A stretch of DNA of 64,000 bases, taken from Bacteriovoracaceae bacterium. GTDB taxonomy: Bacteria > Bdellovibrionota > Bacteriovoracia > Bacteriovoracales > Bacteriovoracaceae. The notes beneath the pieces were generated by a model that was not told the origin of the DNA, did no database searches, and worked only from the letters and a program-made list of their open reading frames with translations. Position 1 is the stretch's first letter. Each line of letters begins with the position of its first letter. This document shows positions 37,624 to 46,918 of this stretch, one piece after another. The position numbers were made by a program, and so were the translations under genes. Location of the stretch: assembly GCA_021737405.1 (NCBI GenBank), contig JAIPEG010000012.1:1-64000 (forward strand). Reading direction: 5' to 3'.

Positions 37624-38382
37624 TTGAAAATACTACTTGTGACTAGCCAAACGACGTATATGCCTGGAAATTACCAGGCCCTCCTCAGTGAACTCACTAA
37701 GGCAGGGATTGATAGTGAAACTTGGTCTATAACGGGGCTAGTCTCAATTAAGACGCTCGATGGGCCATTAATCAAAACCATTGTGGGCCTTCCCCTTATA
37801 GGTGTCTTCAACCTGGCCTCTGAACTTATTAAGAATTCTTTTAACCTTTTATTTAAGAGAAGAGAAAAGTTGGCCAAAGAATATCGAATCCCCCATCGCT
37901 TAGTAGATTCAATGAATGATCAATCAGTCATTGATTGGGTTAGGGGCATGGAAATTGACATTATTTTAAATATTCGCACCCGTGATATTTATGGTGAGTC
38001 CATATTAAGAACTCCAAAACTAGGCTGCGTAAATATCCATCACGGTATTTTGCCTGATTATCGAGGAACATTTTGTGACCTTTATGCACTCTATGAAAAT
38101 AGAAATGCAGGTTTCAGTATTCATAAAATGGAAAAGAAAGTTGATGCCGGTGTAATTTTTAAAACTGTGGTCGTAGATCAAGGAACTGAAAAAAACTATC
38201 AACACTACTTAAAGAAAACTGAAGAGGTAGAAATTAAGGAAATAATAGATTTCTTTAATGAGTGCACGAGGTTAAATAATTTTCCAACTGGCATTCCTAA
38301 TAAAACAAAGAGAAAAATATACACAAAGAACCCAACCCCAAAAATGATTAAAAACTTTAAAGCACAAGGATTTATCCTATGA
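37624..38382 (+). CDS. Formyltransferase-family protein
   Basis: The 252-residue protein carries the catalytic triad of the formyl-tetrahydrofolate transferase fold: Asn137 and His139 in NIHHGILPDYRG, and Asp174 in KVDAGVIF. Family relatives add formyl groups to amino-sugars, Met-tRNA or peptides. It lacks the C-terminal domain of methionyl-tRNA formyltransferase, and heads an operon with acyl-activation genes, so a lipid-linked amine or sugar is a plausible substrate. It begins with TTG, and overlaps the next gene by four bases. Confidence 0.72.
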   Translation: MKILLVTSQTTYMPGNYQALLSELTKAGIDSETWSITGLVSIKTLDGPLIKTIVGLPLIGVFNLASELIKNSFNLLFKRREKLAKEYRIPHRLVDSMNDQSVIDWVRGMEIDIILNIRTRDIYGESILRTPKLGCVNIHHGILPDYRGTFCDLYALYENRNAGFSIHKMEKKVDAGVIFKTVVVDQGTEKNYQHYLKKTEEVEIKEIIDFFNECTRLNNFPTGIPNKTKRKIYTKNPTPKMIKNFKAQGFIL

Positions 38383-40859
38383 TGACACCAGAATTTATAA
38401 CCTTTCATGGCTCTCCAGGAACCCCCTACGACTTTGAACCTTTAAGAAGGGCCATATGCCAATATGAGTGGAAAGGCTTTATCCGCTACAAAGAGAGTAT
38501 GCCAATTCCCAGTCATTCAAAGACCTCATTCCCAGTGGCAGTGGGCTACTCATATGGATGTTCGGAAGCAATGCTTGCCGCTTCAAGAAATGAAGAGATA
38601 AAAGCGCTGGTCCTTATTGCACCTTACGCTTTTACGGCCTCCAGTTCTATCTTAAAGAAAGCTCTTGTGGCCCTTCCCGGCATTGGAAATCTCATCTTAA
38701 AGAGAAAAGGATCAGAAATCATTAGTGATCTTCTCACAAAGAGTTCTTATCCAAGCGAAGTGCCACAAATTTATAAATCCTATGGAGAGCACCTTTTGAA
38801 CCCTCTATTATTAAAGGCCGCCGTATGGGAAAAGAAGGACAGGAAGGCCGAATTATTAAGTGCCTGTGAAATTTTAAACAAAAGGGGAATCCCTATTTTA
38901 ATACTTTGGGGAATTGAAGATCAGACTGGAGTTTATGAGGAACAAGTTGGTCCTTTAGAAAAGGCCCTCGAAAATGTAATTATCAAGAAACTCAATAAAG
39001 CAGGACACGCCCTGCCCTATACCCACTATATAGATGTCGCTAAAACCATAGGTTCTTTTTTAAAGGAAGAAATTAAGAAAATCTCTATCACTCAAAAAGT
39101 AAAAGACTCTCAAAAAAAGGAAAGTGAAAAATACGATTTTCTTAATACCGATCATAAATTTGGTTACTATGAAGGAGAACATCAACTCAATAATGTCGCC
39201 TCCTTTCTCTACCATCATCTCAACCTCAACAGGAATCAGGAGATCTTAACATGGGTCCATCCCAATCGATTTGAATACTGGGAAAAGTCACTCTCTTCGC
39301 CTCTTCCCCACGACAGTATAAATGTTGAAGACCTTGATCTACTTGTAGGAAAAATTGCTTCTGGCTTAAAAATATTGGGTCTTAAGAAAAATGATAAAGT
39401 CATCATCTTCATCCCCATGAGTCTCTACTTATATGCGGCGATGTTTGCTGTTCAAAAAATTGGAGCTGTGGCCGTCTTCTTAGATAGCTGGGCCAGAAGA
39501 GATCAAATGGGAGCAGCAGTTGATGTCGTAAGTCCAAAAGCGATTATCTCAGTTGAGAAGGCCTTTGATTACCTAAAAGAAGTAGAGAGTATCTCTAAGA
39601 TTCCTTTAAAAATTGTAGCGGGTGCCCACACAGGTACTTACTCTAAAACCCTTGAAGATCTCATGGGAACTGATAATTATGCCGAGGCCGAGGCGGTTGA
39701 ATCAGAACATACGGCCCTCATTACTTTCACTACTGGCTCTTCTGGAACCCCAAAAGGCGCCGACAGAACTCATCGCTTCCTTGCTGCCCAACACTACGCT
39801 CTTAATAGACACCTTCCCTATCAGTCAGGAGACGCTGACTTACCGGCCTTTCCTATTTTTAGCCTAAACAATCTAGCGGCTGGCGTAAAAACGGTCATAC
39901 CAGCCTTTGATGTTGGTAGCCCTGGAGAGAATGACGCCCTCATTCTTTTAAAGCAATTTGAAGAGACATTGACGACGGCAACAACCCTTAGTCCTTCTTT
40001 GTTAAGAGCGCTTTACAACTATTGCCTCGCCCAAGAAATTAAGCTTCCAAATCTTAAAAGAGTGGTCACTGGTGGAGCACCAGTGAGTAATGATGATGTT
40101 AGAGCGATGAAAAAGGTTGCTCCCAATGCTGAGGTTCTTGTTCTCTATGGCTCTACCGAAGTAGAGCCCATGGCCCATATCGAAGCAGAGGAAATGTTAA
40201 AGGATGACTTTAAAGATACAGATTCCCGCCTTGTTCCAGATGGTGTGAATGTTGGAAAATTCGATAGTGGTTTAGCAGTAAAATACATCAAGATTTTTGA
40301 TGGACCCATATCCATTGGTAAAGAATCAGACTGGGAGAATTTCGAAGTAAAAAAGGGAGAGGTTGGAGAAATTATCGTCTCAGGAGAACATGTGTGTGAA
40401 AAATACTTCAATAACAGTGACGCCACTTTAAAAACAAAAATTAAAGACAACCAAAATAGGATTTGGCACAGAACAGGAGATTTAGGTCGATGCGATCAAG
40501 ACAATAACCTCTGGCTTGTGGGCAGGGTTCATAATGCCATCAGTAGAAACGGCACTTACCTCTTTCCAGTAAGAGCAGAGTTTGTCCTTAAAAAGAGTGA
40601 AAGAATAAAAAAGGCCGCCTTTTTAGGAATTCCAGATACAGAATTTGGAGAAAGGACCGTCGCAGTCTATTCTTTAAAAGAAGAATTTATGGACAAAAAA
40701 ACTGAAGTAGAGAAAGAGGCCAAAGAGCTTCTTGAATATAATGGAATCATCTTTGATCAACTCCTCTGCGTAGAAGATATCCCCATGGATCCGCGGCACC
40801 ATTCAAAAGTAGAATATGGTGTTTTAAGGGAATATCTCAAAGATCAGGCGCTTATTTAA
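38379..40859 (+). CDS. Alpha/beta-hydrolase fused to AMP-dependent ligase (OleBC-like)
   Basis: Residues 1-235 form an alpha/beta hydrolase with nucleophile Ser58 in GYSYGCS, Asp in WGIEDQT and His in KAGHALPY. Residues about 260-826 form an acyl-adenylating enzyme with FTTGSSGTPKG near 452-462, LYGSTEVEPMAHI and HRTGDLGR. The order and the STEVEPMA and GRVHNAIS...FPVRAEF segments resemble OleC, and OleB-OleC fusions are known in bacterial long-chain olefin synthesis. OleA, the thiolase, is not in the window, so the product may differ. It is coupled to the upstream formyltransferase gene. Confidence 0.7.
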   Translation: MMTPEFITFHGSPGTPYDFEPLRRAICQYEWKGFIRYKESMPIPSHSKTSFPVAVGYSYGCSEAMLAASRNEEIKALVLIAPYAFTASSSILKKALVALPGIGNLILKRKGSEIISDLLTKSSYPSEVPQIYKSYGEHLLNPLLLKAAVWEKKDRKAELLSACEILNKRGIPILILWGIEDQTGVYEEQVGPLEKALENVIIKKLNKAGHALPYTHYIDVAKTIGSFLKEEIKKISITQKVKDSQKKESEKYDFLNTDHKFGYYEGEHQLNNVASFLYHHLNLNRNQEILTWVHPNRFEYWEKSLSSPLPHDSINVEDLDLLVGKIASGLKILGLKKNDKVIIFIPMSLYLYAAMFAVQKIGAVAVFLDSWARRDQMGAAVDVVSPKAIISVEKAFDYLKEVESISKIPLKIVAGAHTGTYSKTLEDLMGTDNYAEAEAVESEHTALITFTTGSSGTPKGADRTHRFLAAQHYALNRHLPYQSGDADLPAFPIFSLNNLAAGVKTVIPAFDVGSPGENDALILLKQFEETLTTATTLSPSLLRALYNYCLAQEIKLPNLKRVVTGGAPVSNDDVRAMKKVAPNAEVLVLYGSTEVEPMAHIEAEEMLKDDFKDTDSRLVPDGVNVGKFDSGLAVKYIKIFDGPISIGKESDWENFEVKKGEVGEIIVSGEHVCEKYFNNSDATLKTKIKDNQNRIWHRTGDLGRCDQDNNLWLVGRVHNAISRNGTYLFPVRAEFVLKKSERIKKAAFLGIPDTEFGERTVAVYSLKEEFMDKKTEVEKEAKELLEYNGIIFDQLLCVEDIPMDPRHHSKVEYGVLREYLKDQALI

Positions 40860-40866
40860 GGAAAGA

Positions 40867-41814
40867 TTGATGAATAAAGAAGAAATGCCGATCGATTACA
40901 AAGAAATAAGAATGAACCAAGTTCAGCGCTGGCTGACTTTCTTATCGGAAAGATTTGATCCCATCAGTCACTTTATTATGATCGCCCTCTTTGTTTATGC
41001 TCACTACCTTGTGGCCGATGCCAGTAAATTTGTCATCGTAGAGCCCCATCTTATTATTTATGTTGGTCTTGGCACTGCCGTGTTCTTTATGAAACTTAGG
41101 TTCTACGATGAAATAAAGGATTATGAAGTTGATGTTGAGAAAAACCCAACTCGCCCCCTTCCAAGAGGCCTTCTTAAACAATTTGATGTAAAAAAGGCCA
41201 TTGAACTTTGTATAATTCTTGAAATTATTCTTTTTACGAGCTGTGGTCTTTCCGCCTTCACGGCCATACTCGTGGCCATTGGTTATAGTTTACTGATGTA
41301 CAAAGAATTTTTTATACCAAAGCTTATTAGACCCCATCTAACAACCTATGCAACCAGCCACACAGTTGTCACTTTCTTTTTAAGCCTCGCTATTTTTAGT
41401 GCTTTAAGTAAGTTTAAACTGTGGCGAATGGATTTAGATTTCTATTATTTCTCCATTATGAGTTGGCTGCTCTTCAATATTTTTGAATTAGGCCGAAAAA
41501 TCTATCAGCCTTGTGAAGAGCGCAAAGGAATTGATACCTATTCAAGTGTATGGGGAAAACCAGGTGCAGTTTTGCTTGTTTTAATACACGCTCTTATTGC
41601 CTGTACACTTCTCTTGCACGTATCAACCATTCAATTCTACTTTATGTTAAAGATTTTAAGTGTTCAGTTGGCGCTTCTTGTTCTCGTGGGTCTCATTTAT
41701 TTAATTGGGAAATCCGAAAATACCGGAAAATTCTTTAGACTCTTTAGCTCAGTCTACATCCTACTCGTATATTTATCCGTGATCGTTAATTATTTTGTCA
41801 GAGGGTTGAACTAA
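40867..41814 (+). CDS. UbiA-family membrane prenyltransferase-like protein
   Basis: This 315-residue protein has about eight membrane helices. A cytoplasmic loop carries RFYDEIKDYEVDVEKNPTRPLPRG, matching the first Asp-rich motif of UbiA enzymes, which bind prenyl or phosphoribosyl diphosphate via magnesium. The family joins isoprenoid or sugar-phosphate groups to aromatic or lipid acceptors. A second Asp motif near ERKGIDTYSSVWG is less standard. It starts seven bases after the ligase fusion (the first ATG, 40864, is out of frame) and overlaps the next gene by one base. Confidence 0.72.
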   Translation: MMNKEEMPIDYKEIRMNQVQRWLTFLSERFDPISHFIMIALFVYAHYLVADASKFVIVEPHLIIYVGLGTAVFFMKLRFYDEIKDYEVDVEKNPTRPLPRGLLKQFDVKKAIELCIILEIILFTSCGLSAFTAILVAIGYSLLMYKEFFIPKLIRPHLTTYATSHTVVTFFLSLAIFSALSKFKLWRMDLDFYYFSIMSWLLFNIFELGRKIYQPCEERKGIDTYSSVWGKPGAVLLVLIHALIACTLLLHVSTIQFYFMLKILSVQLALLVLVGLIYLIGKSENTGKFFRLFSSVYILLVYLSVIVNYFVRGLN

Positions 41815-44501
41815 TGTATTTAATCACAGAAAAAAGTGTTGAAACTTACGCTGAAAAAAATGCTGGTGGAAAAGGGTTAAATCTCTACTATCTTGCAAAA
41901 TCTGGTTTTAATGTACCGGCCTTTAACGTCATTCCACCCCACTCTTTTAGAATGTTTAAAAAGCATTTTGATCTAGAAAACCAAGTAAATACCATTATCA
42001 CTTCTCAAATGACTCCTGCACAGATGGAAGAGAGTATTTCTTCTCTTATAAATGCCTGCCCACTTCAAGAGTGTGTTGAATTAAATAATTTCTTAAAATC
42101 AGCTTATGATCAATTAGATTCTAAGTGCATTTCCGTGCGCTCAAGTGCTCTTGGCGAAGATAGTGGTGCCCATAGCTTCGCTGGTCAACTCTCTTCATAC
42201 CTTTACATAACGACGATAGAAGACACAATAGACTCCATAAAGAAGTGTTGGGCCTCTGCTTATTCAGAAAGATCAATCGTATATAGAAGACAAAATGGTT
42301 TGAGCCTAGAGAATATTGAAATCGCGGTCGTCCTACAAATGATGATTTTCTCGGAAAAATCAGGGGTTGTTTTTACAGGAAACCCCATCACCAAAGATCC
42401 TAACCAGATGATCATTAATGCCGTTCATGGAGTGGGAGAAGGCCTCGTCGGTGGCCATCTTGAAGGTGACAACTTCGTCATTGATAAGAGTACCTTAGAG
42501 GTGATTGAAAAAGAGTATAACCCTCAAACGGAAATTTTCACGGGAAGATCCGATGGACGCGGACTTCAAAAGGAATCTTACACCTTAAAAAATAGCGAAG
42601 AGGCGTCATTAACTGAAATTGAGCTTAAAGAATTAGCGGCCCTCTCATTAAAGATTGAATCCTTTTATCAATTTCCTCAAGATATTGAATTTTCTTTTTC
42701 AAAGGGAGAGCTCTACCTCCTTCAAAGTCGGCCAATTACCACAGAGATAAGTAACGGCCATGGGAAGTTATTTATTTGGGATAATTCTAATATTGTCGAA
42801 AGCTATGGAGGCATCACTAAGCCTTTGACTTATGGTTTTGCTCGTTACGTCTATCACCAAGTCTACGTCCAGTTTTGTGAAATTCTCATGGTTCCCCAAG
42901 GCCAAATTAGAAAGATGGATGACTTTTTAAAAAATATGTTAGGTCTCTTTTATGGGCGAGTTTATTACAATCTTTTAAACTGGTACAAGCTCACCAATAT
43001 TCTCCCAGGCTATAAATTCAATCGTAAATTCATGGAAACTATGATGGGAACAGACGAATCCCTCGCTGATGAAATAGCAGAGAGAATTCGTCCGCCTGAA
43101 TACCAACAAACACTAGGGGCACGACTAAAGAAAATTATCACTGGTTGCAAGTTCTTCTATTACCACCTCAATATCCAAAATATTGTCAATAAATTCTTAA
43201 AAGACTTCTACTTCTATTACGATCAGTACAGATCGCTTCCTTTAAAGCAAATGACTGCGGATGAAATTTTTGACAAGTATCGTGCACTAGAAAAAGACCT
43301 ACTCTGGCGCTGGCACGCTCCTATCATAAATGACTTTCTATGCATGGTTCATTTTGGAATTTTTAAGGCGCTTACGGAAAAGTGGCTCAATCACTTAGGT
43401 GATAATTTTCACAATGATCTTTTGGCCGGCAATGGAAATTTAGAGTCAGCAGAACCCACCAAAAGGCTTATTGAGATCACTGGAAAAATTTGTCAGAAAA
43501 AAGACTGTATTGATCTTATTTTAAACACACCAAAAGAAGAGGCACTAGAGGCCCTTAGGCAAAGTCCTCATCAAGAAATCTACTCAGACGTCCTTGATTA
43601 TCTGGATCGCTTTGGCTTTAGGTGCATGAGTGAGATGAAGCTAGAGCAAAAAGACCTTCATCAAGATCCAGGACTTCTCTTTGTCTTTCTTAAGAACCTC
43701 ATAAACGCCAATCAAACTAACTTAGAAGAGTATGAGTTAAGAGAAAAATCAATCCGCGAAAAAGCAGAAAGTGATCTTAAAAGAAATATTTCAGGTCTTA
43801 AAGGACTTATTTACTCTTGGTCCCTAAAGCACGCAAGAAAGGCCGTCATGAATCGAGAGAACACTCGTTTTTGCCGAACGCGAGTTTACGGGGTTGTCAG
43901 AGCGATGATCTTCTCAATTGGTGAAAAGTTAGTGGCCCAAGGAGAACTTCAGGACAAAGAAGACATCTTCTATCTTTCATTAGAAGAATTTGAAGGTATG
44001 TTTGAAGGCACCAAGAGTGTCTTAAATTTAAAGGCCATTGTTGACATGAGAAAGACTGAATATAAGCGCTACGAAGCAGGCGAAGAGCCAGATAGTCGCT
44101 TTATGACCAGAGGTCCGGTTTACTTGAGAAATAGACACTTTCCCTCCCCGACCGTTGTTCACCATGAAAATCTAGGCCCCAATCAAATGGGAGGTCTTGG
44201 TTGCTCCCCAGGAATCGTCGAAGGCCGAGTAAAAGTCATTATGAGTCCTGACGATGATCTGGAACTTAATAATGATATCTTAGTAACCTACCGAACGGAT
44301 CCAGGCTGGATTCCACTTTACCCTTCTGCAAAGGGCCTACTGGTAGAGCGTGGTGGTCTTCTTAGCCACTCTGCAGTTGTCGCAAGAGAGATGGGGTTAC
44401 CAACGATCGTTTCCATCAAAGGCCTCACAAAGAGGTTAAAAACAGGTGATCACATTCGCTTTGACGGAGAAACCGGCCTCATCGAAATTCTATCTGAGTA
44501 A
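41814..44501 (+). CDS. PEP-synthase/rifampin-phosphotransferase-like enzyme
   Basis: The 895-residue protein has the family's three parts: an ATP-binding domain (residues 1-315; SVRSSALGEDSGAHSFAGQ and QSRPITTE), a central helical substrate domain, and a C-terminal swivelling His domain with GGLLSHSAVVAREMGLPTIV, whose His is near 851. Family members split ATP and move its beta phosphate via this His to pyruvate or to another hydroxyl acceptor. The PEP-synthase PEP/pyruvate barrel is not evident, so a non-pyruvate acceptor, as in the rifampin enzyme, is likely. It closes the plus-strand lipid operon. Confidence 0.75.
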   Translation: MYLITEKSVETYAEKNAGGKGLNLYYLAKSGFNVPAFNVIPPHSFRMFKKHFDLENQVNTIITSQMTPAQMEESISSLINACPLQECVELNNFLKSAYDQLDSKCISVRSSALGEDSGAHSFAGQLSSYLYITTIEDTIDSIKKCWASAYSERSIVYRRQNGLSLENIEIAVVLQMMIFSEKSGVVFTGNPITKDPNQMIINAVHGVGEGLVGGHLEGDNFVIDKSTLEVIEKEYNPQTEIFTGRSDGRGLQKESYTLKNSEEASLTEIELKELAALSLKIESFYQFPQDIEFSFSKGELYLLQSRPITTEISNGHGKLFIWDNSNIVESYGGITKPLTYGFARYVYHQVYVQFCEILMVPQGQIRKMDDFLKNMLGLFYGRVYYNLLNWYKLTNILPGYKFNRKFMETMMGTDESLADEIAERIRPPEYQQTLGARLKKIITGCKFFYYHLNIQNIVNKFLKDFYFYYDQYRSLPLKQMTADEIFDKYRALEKDLLWRWHAPIINDFLCMVHFGIFKALTEKWLNHLGDNFHNDLLAGNGNLESAEPTKRLIEITGKICQKKDCIDLILNTPKEEALEALRQSPHQEIYSDVLDYLDRFGFRCMSEMKLEQKDLHQDPGLLFVFLKNLINANQTNLEEYELREKSIREKAESDLKRNISGLKGLIYSWSLKHARKAVMNRENTRFCRTRVYGVVRAMIFSIGEKLVAQGELQDKEDIFYLSLEEFEGMFEGTKSVLNLKAIVDMRKTEYKRYEAGEEPDSRFMTRGPVYLRNRHFPSPTVVHHENLGPNQMGGLGCSPGIVEGRVKVIMSPDDDLELNNDILVTYRTDPGWIPLYPSAKGLLVERGGLLSHSAVVAREMGLPTIVSIKGLTKRLKTGDHIRFDGETGLIEILSE

Positions 44502-44520
44502 AGTGAAGTTTTTTTATGAT

Positions 44521-44967
44521 TTATTTCCCCTCGTGGATGTAATTCCAATAGATCACTTGATAAGTGACAGTCTTGATGCCAAGACCCACGTAGAGAAGTT
44601 GAAACATCCAAAAGTTCGTATTGGTTTGAAAGTAATTATTCTGCCATGACTCATAAAAATTAAACAAGATAATGGGATGAAGGACATAGAGGCAAGCGTG
44701 GGTAAGGCGCTCCCACTTACAAAGTGGCCCATAGATTAATTCATTTTTAATAATAGAAATCATCGATACCGCAGCAAGAGACTTATAGAGAAATACCCAC
44801 TTTGGGTCATACTTAACAAAGGTGGCAAAGAGAATGGGTACCATAAAGAGAAGACCATCACTTAATATACTCCAAATTTCATAGCGTGAATGAGGTCTAT
44901 TCTTATTGAAATAATGTTCATCAAGAGTGATGAGAATGACGTGAATCACCATAAGAAAAATGGTCAT
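44521..44967 (-). CDS. Small multi-pass membrane protein
   Basis: This 148-residue protein has four likely membrane helices and short loops with Trp, Tyr and His (KNRPHSRYEIW and GPLCKWERLTHACLYVLHP). I do not recognise a family. It converges with the lipid operon, ending 19 bases from it. A ribosome-like AAGGAG lies upstream of its ATG on the minus strand. Confidence 0.55.
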   Translation of the reverse strand: MTIFLMVIHVILITLDEHYFNKNRPHSRYEIWSILSDGLLFMVPILFATFVKYDPKWVFLYKSLAAVSMISIIKNELIYGPLCKWERLTHACLYVLHPIILFNFYESWQNNYFQTNTNFWMFQLLYVGLGIKTVTYQVIYWNYIHEGK

Positions 44968-45072
44968 GGCCGCTCCTTAGGATTTTTATCAATAAAAATC
45001 ATACGAAGAAAAACAAGGAGCGTACAGAAGAGATTTGGGATAGGCAGAGCGCCCATCCCTCATGAATCCTAT

Positions 45073-46704
45073 TTAGATAGAGACTTCTTTTTGAATATAA
45101 GTTGCCTTATGCCCCTTATTCGCCCGTCCACTAGGGTCACAATCATAGTCTTGCCAACGAGGGATCCATCTCTGCACTTGCTTCTCACTATCAGGATGAG
45201 TAAAGACCTGGGCATAGAGCTCTCTATACATAAAGGCCTCTTTGGTTGTTGGGGTATGATAGGGATAAAGCTCAGCTCTTCTATCGAAGCGCTCTTGAAG
45301 CACAACCTTTTCGGCCAGGGCCTTAAGTTCATCAACCCATGAATAACCCACGCCATCACTAAACTGCTCTTTTTGACGCCAAAGAATACTCTTTGGAATT
45401 AAATCTTCTTTAGCAAAGGCCTCACGAAGAACCCATTTTTCTGCGCGATCTCCTTTTATGACTTTTAATTCAGGATCAATCGCCATTGAAACTTCTAAAA
45501 ATTCTTTATCAAGAAAAGGAACTCTTGCTTCAACGGAAGCGCCCATGGTTGAGCGATCGGCCCTCAATAAGTCGGCCGTATGAAGAAGAGAAATCCTTCT
45601 TAAACATTCACTATGAAATTCCTCCGCACTTGGTGCGTGAGAGAAATAGAGATAGCCCCCAAATATTTCATCAGCGCCCTCTCCACTTAGAACAACTTTT
45701 ATTCCCTGATCTCTTATGTATTTACTCATCAGATACATCGGCGTTGATGCTCTAATCGTGGTGATATCAAAAGTTTCTAGCGTTTTCACCATTTGAGAAA
45801 GGGCCGTTAAACCCTCTTCAATCGTAAAGATAACCTCATGATGATCTGAACCAATATGTTCACTAACTTCTCTCGCCTTTTTAAGGTCATCAGTATCCGG
45901 ATCAAGGCCTACAGAGAATGTTTTTAATACCTTCCCTTCTTTTCTGAGTTCCCTTGCAGCAATCGCCGCAACCAAGGAGCTATCAAGACCTCCACTTAAG
46001 AGAGACCCCAAAGGCACGTCGGCCATAAGGCGCTTTTTAGTGGCCTTAGTTAAAGTGTCTCTAAGTTTTGAGAAGACTTCTTCTTGATCTTTTAAAAAAG
46101 GCGTCTGTGTTTCATACTTTGGCGTATAATATCTAACGAAGCCTTCTAAAGATGTATAGTAGTGCCCTGGAGGAAAAGTTTTTATCTCTTTACAGCTCTC
46201 TTCTAAAGCTTTTATTTCACTTGAAAACCACATGGCACCCGATTGGTCAGTACCATAAAAAAGAGGCTTCACTCCTAGTGGATCTCTTGCCGCGACCACT
46301 TGATCGCCATCAATGATAACAATCGAAAAGACGCCATCAAGCAGGTCAAAGGCTTCAACACCCAATTTTTGATATAAGGGACCAATCACTGCCGAATCAC
46401 TGGAAGAAAATGTGCACTTCTCTGAGAGACTATATTCTTTAATGAGATCTTTATGGTTATAGATTTCTCCGTTATGAACCCAAGAGATTCCTTCTTCACT
46501 AAAGGGTTGGTGACCAGTTTTTACATCAACAATACTTAAGCGTGTGTGTCCTAAGAGAGAAAATTGTTTGGCCCCATTTATCGTTAGAACTTCTGAGTCA
46601 TCAGGACCTCTATGGGTGAGAAGACCAAGTCCTTGCTCTACCGCAGACTTCTTCTCTTTTAATTCACTTTCTAAAACACCAATTACACAAACGATTCCAC
46701 ACAT
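45073..46704 (-). CDS. asnB: Asparagine synthetase B, glutamine-hydrolysing
   Basis: AsnB makes asparagine from aspartate, glutamine and ATP. I place the start at 46704, where the protein begins Met-Cys-Gly-Ile-Val; removal of Met exposes Cys as the glutaminase nucleophile. The upstream reading to 46749 would bury it. TGGAGG lies seven bases ahead. The N-terminal glutaminase domain covers about residues 1-200. The synthetase domain has the ATP loop SGGLDSSL near 235 and SGEGADEIFGGY. At 543 residues it matches bacterial AsnB. Confidence 0.93.
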   Translation of the reverse strand: MCGIVCVIGVLESELKEKKSAVEQGLGLLTHRGPDDSEVLTINGAKQFSLLGHTRLSIVDVKTGHQPFSEEGISWVHNGEIYNHKDLIKEYSLSEKCTFSSSDSAVIGPLYQKLGVEAFDLLDGVFSIVIIDGDQVVAARDPLGVKPLFYGTDQSGAMWFSSEIKALEESCKEIKTFPPGHYYTSLEGFVRYYTPKYETQTPFLKDQEEVFSKLRDTLTKATKKRLMADVPLGSLLSGGLDSSLVAAIAARELRKEGKVLKTFSVGLDPDTDDLKKAREVSEHIGSDHHEVIFTIEEGLTALSQMVKTLETFDITTIRASTPMYLMSKYIRDQGIKVVLSGEGADEIFGGYLYFSHAPSAEEFHSECLRRISLLHTADLLRADRSTMGASVEARVPFLDKEFLEVSMAIDPELKVIKGDRAEKWVLREAFAKEDLIPKSILWRQKEQFSDGVGYSWVDELKALAEKVVLQERFDRRAELYPYHTPTTKEAFMYRELYAQVFTHPDSEKQVQRWIPRWQDYDCDPSGRANKGHKATYIQKEVSI

Positions 46705-46918
46705 ATCCAACCTCCAGGACTCATAATAAATACTCGGTTTATTTGCCATTTTTGTAAATAGGTAAAGAAATTTTTACTAATACCGCAATAAGGACAATTT
46801 TCATTGAATATATCGTAATTTAAATTAATATTAGATATCAAGAAATATGACCTTCACAATTCGAAATTGACACTCCAGTATAAGAGACCAACAAAGTCAG
46901 AAAAAAGTAGAGATATTT

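Noticed and set aside
44890-45359. Overlapping ORFs of 96 to 150 codons near asnB
   Set aside because: They overlap asnB and the small membrane-protein gene, both better supported.
46705-46749. N-terminal extension of asnB
   Set aside because: AsnB must begin Met-Cys-Gly for its glutaminase Cys; the extension would block it.
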